From Candidatus Magasanikbacteria bacterium CG10_big_fil_rev_8_21_14_0_10_36_16 (GTDB taxonomy: Bacteria > Patescibacteriota > Patescibacteriia > Magasanikbacterales > UBA922), in assembly GCA_002773185.1 (NCBI GenBank), contig PFBU01000042.1, positions 1,436 through 8,067 of the forward strand: 6,632 bases of DNA, written 5' to 3'. The position numbers and the translations under genes are program-made. The notes beneath the pieces were generated by a model that did no database searches, was not told the DNA's origin, and worked only from the letters and a program-made list of their open reading frames with translations. This document shows, in pieces, positions 1-4,039 of the stretch. Position 1 is the first letter of the stretch, and the number at the start of each line of letters is the position of its first letter.

Positions 1-50
1 CCTTTGTACACAATAATTTTTTCCTCCTCAGGTGTTAATTTTTTGAACAT
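1..50 (-). CDS. msrB: Probable peptide-methionine (R)-S-oxide reductase MsrB, N-terminal fragment cut by the window edge
   Basis: Only the first 16 codons are visible, reading MFKKLTPEEEKIIVYK and then a glycine codon cut by the edge. This resembles the usual MsrB opening, in which a K-L-T-P-E-E stretch is followed within about ten residues by a K-G-T-E-x-P-F motif. The zinc-binding CxxC pairs and catalytic cysteine would lie outside the window. If correct, the enzyme reduces methionine-R-sulfoxide in oxidised proteins, normally with thioredoxin. The ATG lies 3 bp after the TAA that ends the restored reading frame of the upstream MFS gene, so the two are probably co-transcribed and perhaps translationally coupled. 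No Shine-Dalgarno sequence is apparent. The call rests on 16 residues recognised from memory, so the family is probable and not certain. Confidence 0.55.
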   Translation of the reverse strand, partial: MFKKLTPEEEKIIVYK

Positions 51-53
51 AAA

Positions 54-248
54 TTATTTATTAAAAAATAGTTTGTTTTTCTTCAAAATTTTTATTTGAA
101 ATAAGGTCGACAAAACCTGAATAGTACCCATAATCAAAAATAAAATAACAAAAGACAAATACTTCAAAATAACTCCCCCAATTATGATAGCAAAACCAGT
201 TACAATACTAGTGGCCCCTGTTGCCAATCCCCACTCTAAGCCATCACT
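54..248 (-). pseudogene. Out-of-frame C-terminal part of the half-size MFS protein
   Basis: After the premature TAG of the MFS gene, the -1 frame stays open for 64 codons to a TAA at 54-56. It begins SDGLEWGLATGATSIVTGFA and continues through two long hydrophobic stretches to a basic tail ending LKKNKLFFNK. It contains two convincing membrane helices and a glycine-rich turn of MFS type. It has no start of its own that would make sense. Adding one A to the A6 run at 248-253 (T6 on the plus strand) joins it to the upstream frame and gives a 181-residue, six-helix protein ending 3 bp before the next ATG. I therefore read it as the rest of the same gene and not as a separate gene. Confidence 0.75.
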
Positions 249-598
249 TTTTTGTCTTCATATTTGGCATAAAGAGAATCCCCAGCTGCCAAACCAAGCC
301 CAGCCTGAACCACAAATAATTTCAAAGAGGAATCTACAAATAAGTAAGTAAAAGTAAAAAAGGCATTCAAAGCATAACCAAAAATCATGATTTTTTCTTT
401 ATTAAATTTATCAGAAATTTTACCAATATAGATTGTGAGGAAACCAGTGACCAACATATAGACAGCCCAAGCCGAAGTAATATCCAAGATGTCACCACCT
501 ATTCTCTGTGTAAAGATAGCCAAAAGTGGTCCAAACATACCTTCAGCAAAATACCACAAATTACCACCAAAGAGTAAAGACTTTATTTTTTTATTCAT
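236..598 (-). CDS. Half-size MFS-type membrane protein, frameshifted (N-terminal 120 residues)
   Basis: The protein has four hydrophobic segments, at about residues 8-30, 43-60, 70-88 and 93-106. A loop after the second helix, GKISDKFNKEK (59-69), resembles MFS motif A (GxLaDrxGrk). The substrate cannot be predicted. With the out-of-frame tail restored, the gene would encode about 181 residues and six helices, half the usual twelve-helix MFS, so it may act as a dimer. The frame breaks at codons 116-117 (AAA AAA followed by G), where a seventh A would restore it. The sequence GLAAGDSLYAKY (102-112) also looks shortened: from memory, relatives have several more residues, often containing T-P-T-W, before the DSLYAKY-like part. 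The start lies 15 bp after the hydrolase stop on the same strand, which suggests an operon. The gene may be functional if the frameshift is an artefact. Confidence 0.7.
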   Translation of the reverse strand: MNKKIKSLLFGGNLWYFAEGMFGPLLAIFTQRIGGDILDITSAWAVYMLVTGFLTIYIGKISDKFNKEKIMIFGYALNAFFTFTYLFVDSSLKLFVVQAGLGLAAGDSLYAKYEDKKVMA

Positions 599-613
599 AT
601 TTTATATATAAAA

Positions 614-1444
614 TTATTTGAAATCTTTAAACATTTTTACAAACTCATAAATTTCCTTTTGTAACTCATGAGGATTATTCAATACCAAAATATGATTGGC
701 TTCTGGTATCACGTTCAATTTAGAATTTTTAATAAGACTATGTATTTTCTTCGCCTCAATCATATTGAAAATACTATCTTTTTCACCTTCAATAATCAAA
801 ACTCTTTGTTTGATACTTTTCAATATTTCAATAGCATCAAACTTGGCCATATTTTGATAAGTAAAAATCCAAGACTTGAAAGTAGTGTGCGTAATATCCG
901 AAAAAATTCTTTTGATATTCCAATCTCCTGTGCCCACATACTTTTCAAAATCAATATGTAAAAAATTTTCTTTGTCGTTTTTTCTATTCTCTAAAATGTA
1001 ATTCAAAATGAAAAGAAAAAGTTTGTTTGCTTTGAAAAAGTAACGTATTCTCTTTGGTGCTTTGTAAGCTGTGTCCACCAGAACATAGGCCTGAGCCAAC
1101 TTAGGAAATAATTTGTGGAAAATAGCCACCACCATTCCTCCAAAACAATGACCTATCAAAATAAAATCTCTTATTTCTTCCTTTTTCAAAACTTCAAACA
1201 AATCCTTGGCAAAATTTTCTAAGTCATAGTCAAAAAATTTTTGTGGCCTAGCAGATTTGCCATGTCCCCGCATATCCAGAGCCAAAGTAGAAATCCCTTT
1301 TTTGTGAAAGTAATGAATTTCCTTATTCCAAGCTGTTAGATCCCCTCCTGCGCCATGCAAAAAAACCAAAAAACCAGTACTTTTTTTATGTACAATATCA
1401 TAATTTATTTTAATTCCATCAAACGATTCTATTTGTTTTTGCAT
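614..1444 (-). CDS. Alpha/beta-hydrolase fold protein with a cysteine nucleophile
   Basis: This 276-residue protein has the full layout of a single-domain alpha/beta hydrolase. The HGAGG oxyanion-hole loop is at 30-34 and LDMRGHGKS at 56-64. The nucleophile elbow G-H-C-F-G-G is at 98-103, with the catalytic acid probably D223 (GEKD) and the histidine H251 (EANH). A helical lid lies between, at about 125-200. The elbow residue is Cys100 (TGT, 1145-1147) where most of the family have Ser. Cysteine is known in dienelactone hydrolases and some thioesterase-like members, so activity is plausible, but the substrate is unknown. There is no signal peptide, so it is probably cytoplasmic. It is the first gene of a minus-strand unit with the MFS protein (15 bp downstream) and probable msrB. 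The ATG follows a candidate promoter by about 20 bp without a clear Shine-Dalgarno sequence. Confidence 0.88.
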   Translation of the reverse strand: MQKQIESFDGIKINYDIVHKKSTGFLVFLHGAGGDLTAWNKEIHYFHKKGISTLALDMRGHGKSARPQKFFDYDLENFAKDLFEVLKKEEIRDFILIGHCFGGMVVAIFHKLFPKLAQAYVLVDTAYKAPKRIRYFFKANKLFLFILNYILENRKNDKENFLHIDFEKYVGTGDWNIKRIFSDITHTTFKSWIFTYQNMAKFDAIEILKSIKQRVLIIEGEKDSIFNMIEAKKIHSLIKNSKLNVIPEANHILVLNNPHELQKEIYEFVKMFKDFK

Positions 1445-1464
1445 ATTTTTATAGTGCTTTTGAT

Positions 1465-1494
1465 ATTATACTACATTTCTACAGTTTACACCAA
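1465..1494 (-). promoter_or_regulatory. Candidate sigma-70-type promoter for the hydrolase operon
   Basis: On the minus strand there is a perfect -10 TATAAT (1465-1470), preceded by an 18-bp spacer and a weak -35 TTGGTG (1489-1494). The -10 lies 20 bp upstream of the hydrolase ATG, so the mRNA leader would be only about 14 nt, with no recognisable Shine-Dalgarno sequence. The call is from the hexamers only. Confidence 0.5.
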
Positions 1495-1574
1495 GCAAAA
1501 TTGACAAATACCAACCTCAACAACAGCACAAGCAATTACACACGAGAGACTATAGGTAAAATAAGCTAATTATA

Positions 1575-1610
1575 TTCGTATTACTAACTATATATTGTAT
1601 ATTATACGAA
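1575..1610. repeat. Inverted repeat upstream of the recombinase gene, possible operator or dif-like site
   Basis: TTCGTATTA (1575-1583) and TTATACGAA (1602-1610) form 9-bp arms with one mismatch and an 18-bp spacer. The right arm lies inside the spacer of the recombinase promoter. Part of this stretch, TGTATA followed by TTATACGAACT (1596-1612), resembles the central region and XerD-side arm of bacterial dif sites (E. coli TGTATA, TTATGTTAAAT). The left side is a poor match. It could be an autoregulatory operator, a recombination site or an AT-rich coincidence. The rest of the 1495-1650 spacer shows no gene. Confidence 0.35.
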
Positions 1611-1623
1611 CTTATTGTATAAT
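1595..1623 (+). promoter_or_regulatory. Promoter of the Xer-like recombinase gene
   Basis: A -35-like TTGTAT (1595-1600), a 17-bp spacer and a perfect -10 TATAAT (1618-1623) predict a start of transcription near 1630. This decides the translation start. An in-frame TTG at 1615 overlaps the -10 box and would not be in the transcript, whereas the ATG at 1651 lies about 20 nt downstream of the predicted RNA start. Confidence 0.6.
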
Positions 1624-1650
1624 AATAGCAAGTTAAATATTATTAGTATT

Positions 1651-2469
1651 ATGACTACAAAAAACATTCTGAAAAAGATAAAACAAAAAATGTTAGGCAA
1701 AAAATATAGTGAAAAAACGATTACTACTTACAGTTTTTATATCAAAAAATATTTAGACTTTTTGAAAACTAAAAAATTAACAGACGGAACAAAATCAGTA
1801 GAAAAATTTCTAAACTTACAAAAAGAAAAAAACATATCCAATCAAACCTACAATCTTATTTTAAATGCTTTAAATTTCTTCTATACAAATGTACACACTA
1901 TTGTAGACAAACTAGAGATAAAGTATAGAAAAAAAACCAAACAAAGACTACAGACTCTAACCAATCAACAAATCAAAAAAATTCTGGACAATACCAAAAA
2001 CACAAAGCACTATTTAATTTTTGCTTTGTCTTATGGTGCTGGTTTGCGTCTAAATGAAATCACGAAACTAAGAGCCAAGGATCTGGATTTCAAAAATAAT
2101 GTTATCAAAATTTGTAACAAACAGAACAGACAAGTACGCACAACAGTTTTGCCAGAGTCTATAAAAAATAAACTAGAGGAATATGTCTTTGACAAGAGGG
2201 TATCAAGCCTAGTGTTTATCAATAGTTATGAGAAAAAAATGTCAGAACGCTCTTTGCAACAGGCTTTTACACTGGCCAGGATGAGAGCCAAAATAAATAA
2301 AAAGAGCTCTTTCCAGTCTCTACGCCACAGCTTTGCGACACATTTGTTAGAAAGTGGTCTAAGTACCAAAAGCCTGCAACAAGTGCTTGGGCACAAGAAT
2401 ATCCGAAGTACTCAAATTTATCAAAAAAATATAAACACCAATATAGTCAACATAAAAAGTCCACTATAA
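1651..2469 (+). CDS. Xer-like tyrosine recombinase (272 residues), with Gln at the HxxR histidine position
   Basis: The N-terminal SAM-like core-binding domain occupies about residues 1-95 and the catalytic domain about 100-272. Expected catalytic residues are R133 (GAGLRLNEI), a lysine in the beta-hairpin probably at 157 (NKQNRQVR), R225 (SLRHSFATH), H248 (VLGHKN) and the nucleophile Y257 (STQIYQK). In the HxxR motif the histidine is replaced by Q222 (CAG, 2314-2316). The length and compact form match XerC/XerD/XerH/XerA-type chromosome-dimer resolvases better than phage integrases, which are usually longer. The family cuts and rejoins DNA through a 3'-phosphotyrosine intermediate at dif-like sites. 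The gene has its own promoter, and its stop codon lies inside the first parS palindrome. A role in chromosome segregation or dimer resolution is likely from context. An integrase of a small element cannot be excluded. There is no clear Shine-Dalgarno sequence. Confidence 0.85.
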   Translation: MTTKNILKKIKQKMLGKKYSEKTITTYSFYIKKYLDFLKTKKLTDGTKSVEKFLNLQKEKNISNQTYNLILNALNFFYTNVHTIVDKLEIKYRKKTKQRLQTLTNQQIKKILDNTKNTKHYLIFALSYGAGLRLNEITKLRAKDLDFKNNVIKICNKQNRQVRTTVLPESIKNKLEEYVFDKRVSSLVFINSYEKKMSERSLQQAFTLARMRAKINKKSSFQSLRHSFATHLLESGLSTKSLQQVLGHKNIRSTQIYQKNINTNIVNIKSPL

Positions 2470-2471
2470 AT

Positions 2472-2487
2472 TGTTTCACGTGAAACA
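2472..2487. other. parS: parS centromere site 1 (ParB-binding), overlapping the end of the recombinase gene
   Basis: TGTTTCACGTGAAACA is an exact match to the widely conserved bacterial chromosomal parS consensus bound by ParB/Spo0J. Here the core sits in a longer perfect palindrome of 28 bp (2466-2493) that includes the recombinase TAA (2467-2469). In known systems ParB loads at parS, spreads as a CTP-dependent clamp and recruits SMC and ParA, and sites usually cluster near oriC. No parA or parB gene is visible in the window. The palindrome followed by TTTA could also fold as a hairpin in RNA. Confidence 0.92.
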
Positions 2488-2528
2488 ATTTATTTTAGTG
2501 ATAATAATCAGTGGAAAAAAATATATAA

Positions 2529-2544
2529 TGTTTCACGTGAAACA
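2529..2544. other. parS: parS centromere site 2 (ParB-binding)
   Basis: This is a second exact copy of TGTTTCACGTGAAACA. Its centre is 57 bp from that of site 1, between the recombinase stop and the terminator at 2561-2585. Unlike site 1, the symmetry stops at the 16-bp core on the left, although the right flank AATTTAT repeats that of site 1. Two perfect copies so close together make chance very unlikely and mark a ParB loading zone, which in other bacteria implies nearness to the replication origin. The spacer between the sites (2494-2528) shows nothing further. Confidence 0.92.
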
Positions 2545-2560
2545 ATTTATATAAATAACA

Positions 2561-2585
2561 AAAAATGCCTTATTAGGGCATTTTT
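2561..2585. terminator. Bidirectional intrinsic terminator between convergent genes
   Basis: AAAAATGCC (2561-2569) and GGCATTTTT (2577-2585) form a perfect 9-bp stem with a 7-nt loop. A-runs and T-runs flank the GC-containing core on both sides, so it can act on the plus strand (end of the recombinase transcript) and on the minus strand (end of the gene at 2616-3299, 31 bp away). Just to its right is the palindrome TTGTATACAA (2594-2603). Confidence 0.8.
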
Positions 2586-2615
2586 GTATATATTTGTATA
2601 CAATGGTGTGTACTT

Positions 2616-3299
2616 TTATCTTTTAACTTTATTACCTCGCCAACGCTTTATTTGTTCTTCTATAAAAACTAAACTATGCATAGCTGTAATAAATTTTTCC
2701 AAGTCTTCTTCTAAATCAAAATAATCAACATCACCCAATTCCAACTTCAAAGTATCAATTTTTTGCTGTTTCTCTAAAAGCACCTTTGATAAATGTTTAT
2801 TTTTCGTAATAGATAAACCTTCAATAGCTTTTTCTGAGAGTTTGTATTCTTTGTACTTATCAAACTTTGTCTGATATTCATCCACCTTTTTTATTACAAA
2901 TTTCAATATTTTGTCTACTTCTCCTTTATAAAAAGCCTCTAAAAAAAATCCTTCATTATTTCCTGTCTTTTTTTGTTCTTCTTGTATTTTTTCTAAGACG
3001 AATTCAGCATTAACAAAATTCATGGCCCAAAATTTTTCTTTATCAACAAATTTATTTTCTTCTTCTTCGCCCTTAGCAAGATGGACTTGATCACCAAGAT
3101 AACCATTGAGTTGCCAATCCCTTTCAAACACCTTACCTTTCCTGTTATGTACATTAGCAACAATACAAAAATCTCCGACCTTCCTTGGTAGAACTTTAGT
3201 ATTTATCTCTCTTTCTTGTTTTAATTCCAAATCTAAAAGTTTTTTTCTTTGATCACTACCCAAAACAAAACGTGGATCACCAGTGTTTCTTTCATCCAT
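2616..3299 (-). CDS. Unrecognised 227-residue charged protein, probably cytoplasmic
   Basis: I do not recognise a family. The protein is rich in Lys and Glu, with no signal peptide and no membrane helix. It opens with a polar segment, MDERNTGDPRFVLGSDQRKK. Residues about 35-75 look like beta strands (KVGDFCIVANVHNRKGKVFERDWQLNGYLG), and from about 85 to the end it is mostly helical, with possible short coiled coils at 98-111, 140-190 and 196-220. The C-terminus is basic (RWRGNKVKR), which would suit nucleic-acid contact, but that is only a guess. The start at 3299 is chosen because a strong promoter lies at 3330-3358. A longer in-frame ATG at 3341 is upstream of the predicted RNA start. The gene converges on the recombinase/parS unit, and a shared terminator separates them. 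Single-gene transcription seems likely. Confidence 0.7.
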   Translation of the reverse strand: MDERNTGDPRFVLGSDQRKKLLDLELKQEREINTKVLPRKVGDFCIVANVHNRKGKVFERDWQLNGYLGDQVHLAKGEEEENKFVDKEKFWAMNFVNAEFVLEKIQEEQKKTGNNEGFFLEAFYKGEVDKILKFVIKKVDEYQTKFDKYKEYKLSEKAIEGLSITKNKHLSKVLLEKQQKIDTLKLELGDVDYFDLEEDLEKFITAMHSLVFIEEQIKRWRGNKVKR

Positions 3300-3329
3300 A
3301 AAAATGTAAACAAATTGTATAATATTTAT

Positions 3330-3358
3330 ATTATAGCACAAAAAACTACTTTTGTCAA
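3330..3358 (-). promoter_or_regulatory. Full-consensus sigma-70 promoter with overlapping palindrome
   Basis: On the minus strand the -35 TTGACA (3353-3358), a 17-bp spacer and the -10 TATAAT (3330-3335) are all perfect, with an extended -10 TG one base upstream of the hexamer. An 18-bp inverted repeat, TATAATAT-AA-ATATTATA on the minus strand (3318-3335), covers the -10 and the predicted start of transcription, where a repressor could bind. The promoter drives the 227-residue protein and excludes its longer start at 3341. Confidence 0.85.
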
Positions 3359-3371
3359 GCTGAAATATATC

Positions 3372-3399
3372 TGTTTGTATATACTACTCTATACAAACA
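3372..3399. repeat. Perfect 10-bp inverted repeat between tRNA-Arg and the next gene
   Basis: TGTTTGTATA (3372-3381) and TATACAAACA (3390-3399) are exact inverted copies around an 8-bp loop. It lies 17 bp beyond the tRNA 3' end and 13 bp upstream of the -35 box of the following minus-strand gene. It could terminate or process the tRNA transcript, although there is no clear T-run after it on the minus strand. It could equally be an operator for the adjacent promoter. Confidence 0.5.
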
Positions 3400-3416
3400 C
3401 ATCAATTTAACAGTTG

Positions 3417-3488
3417 TGCCCCTGACAAGAATCGAACTTATGTCTAGACGTTAGGAGTGTCTTGTTCTATCCACTGAACTACAGGGGC
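3417..3488 (-). tRNA. tRNA-Arg (anticodon CCU)
   Basis: The 72-nt cloverleaf is complete. The acceptor stem GCCCCTG/CAGGGGC is perfect over 7 bp, with discriminator A. The D-stem is GTTC/GAAC with loop AGTGGATA. The anticodon arm is AGACA, CTCCTAA, CGTCT with anticodon CCT at 3453-3455, and a 4-nt variable region follows. The T-arm is ATAAG, TTCGATT, CTTGT. The innermost anticodon pair (A31 with C39) is mismatched, and the T-stem has one T-G wobble. The CCA end is not encoded (CAA follows the discriminator) and must be added after transcription. It reads AGG codons. No strong promoter is visible. A TATAGT about 30 bp upstream lacks a good -35. Confidence 0.95.
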
Positions 3489-3534
3489 ATGTAAAAATTT
3501 CAAAATCAAAATGACAGAATCCAAACTATACACC

Positions 3535-3562
3535 AATTGCTTATGTTTTTTATAAGCCAATT
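3535..3562. repeat. Imperfect hairpin between tRNA-Arg and the CBU_0592-like gene
   Basis: AATTGCTTAT (3535-3544) pairs with ATAAGCCAATT (3552-3562) except for one bulged C, around a GTTTTTT loop. Elements of it recur just downstream: GCTTAT at 3586-3591 and AATTATGA at 3559-3566 and 3597-3604, the last containing the start codon of the next gene. The hairpin sits where the -35 region of the downstream promoter would be, so an operator role is possible but unproven. Confidence 0.35.
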
Positions 3563-3563
3563 A

Positions 3564-3572
3564 TGATATAAT
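3564..3572 (+). promoter_or_regulatory. Extended -10 promoter for the CBU_0592-like gene
   Basis: TGATATAAT supplies the TGn extension and a perfect -10 (3567-3572) but no good -35 (TGTTTT at 17 bp). Predicted transcription starts near 3579, giving a leader of about 22 nt with no Shine-Dalgarno sequence. A second TATAAT at 3578-3583 has no -35 partner. Confidence 0.5.
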
Positions 3573-3600
3573 GTGCCTATAATTCGCTTATAGACTAATT

Positions 3601-3837
3601 ATGAAATCTTTTATAGCCAATAATCTTGGTTGGTATGGTGCGATAGCCATTTTATTGGCTTTTGCACTAATCAATTTTGCTATTATTACTCCAAATTCCT
3701 CTATTTACCTGGTATTGAACCTGACAGGATCAATAGGTATCCTTATCAATGCTAAACGAAAAAAGGATTTTCCAACAGTTACACTCAATGCCTATTGGAT
3801 AATCATATCTTTTATAGCCTTAGTTAGAATTTTTTGA
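3601..3837 (+). CDS. CBU_0592-like small three-helix membrane protein
   Basis: This 78-residue protein is almost wholly hydrophobic, with helices at about 8-28, 33-51 and 60-77. Short polar turns separate them, including a positive loop NAKRKKDFP (50-58) that is probably cytoplasmic. The pattern NLGWYGAIAILLAFALINF, then NSSIYLVLNLTGSIGI and a final NAYWIIISFIALV, matches the CBU_0592-like membrane domain as I remember it. That family has no established biochemical role. The length is typical for stand-alone members. It has an extended -10 promoter upstream and no Shine-Dalgarno sequence. One base after its stop begins a 25-codon membrane peptide, probably translated by coupling. It is divergent from tRNA-Arg. 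Confidence 0.8.
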   Translation: MKSFIANNLGWYGAIAILLAFALINFAIITPNSSIYLVLNLTGSIGILINAKRKKDFPTVTLNAYWIIISFIALVRIF

Positions 3838-3838
3838 T

Positions 3839-3916
3839 ATGCTCTCTATACTTATTGGTATCTTTGGTATCATTGCGATAGCTATTGTAGCGTTTTTTTT
3901 TGGTAAAAGCAAGTAA
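3839..3916 (+). CDS. 25-residue single-helix membrane peptide
   Basis: ATG at 3839 opens a frame reading MLSILIGIFGIIAIAIVAFF, then FGKSK and TAA. It has one strongly hydrophobic helix of about 21 residues with a GxxxG-like GIFG turn and a short basic C-terminal tail, which predicts an N-out, C-in orientation. The ATG is one base after the TGA of the CBU_0592-like gene (TGATATG), a spacing typical of termination-reinitiation coupling. Hydrophobicity throughout, the positive tail and the position argue that it is real. No family is recognised. It may be a small partner subunit of the upstream membrane protein. Confidence 0.55.
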   Translation: MLSILIGIFGIIAIAIVAFFFGKSK

Positions 3917-3940
3917 CGAACCATTGTTAAATGGCTAAAC

Positions 3941-3986
3941 TGTTAAATTGTTATTTATTTTTAGATAGTAATTTAACAATTTGACA
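3941..3986. repeat. AT-rich inverted repeat upstream of rmuC
   Basis: TGTTAAATTGTTA (3941-3953) and TAACAATTTGACA (3974-3986) form a 13-bp stem with one G-T wobble and a 20-nt loop. Related words occur around it: TTGTTAAATGG at 3924-3934 and TAACAATTAAA at 3990-4000. It may terminate transcription of the small membrane genes, although no clean T-run follows. TTGACA at 3981-3986 could serve as a -35 for rmuC, but no good -10 lies at the right distance. The remainder of 3917-4039 shows no gene. Confidence 0.45.
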
Positions 3987-4039
3987 ATATAACAATTAAA
4001 TCATGTTTAAATTATAAACCATCCAAATAAACAAAAGTT

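Noticed and set aside
248..253. Canonical programmed -1 ribosomal frameshift
   Set aside because: The in-frame bases are C AAA AAA G, not an X XXY YYZ heptamer in phase, and no obvious stimulatory structure follows. Slippage is kept only as a possibility under the findings.
668..961. Plus-strand open frame of 97 codons
   Set aside because: It is antisense to the hydrolase gene, whose motifs are clear, and has no domain or promoter.
1615..1650. TTG start adding 12 residues to the recombinase
   Set aside because: The TTG overlaps the -10 box of a good promoter, so it would not be in the transcript; the ATG at 1651 fits better.
2466..2544. CRISPR array from the two palindromic copies
   Set aside because: There are only two copies, the repeat is the known parS sequence and no cas genes are present.
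3300..3341. Upstream ATG extending the 227-residue protein by 14 residues
   Set aside because: It lies upstream of the -10 of a full-consensus promoter and the extra residues (MCYNINIIQFVYIF) are promoter sequence read as protein.
1651..3488. Integrated mobile element with the recombinase as integrase and tRNA-Arg as attachment site
   Set aside because: I saw no second copy of the tRNA 3' end in the window, the recombinase has Xer size, and there are no phage or plasmid genes between them.
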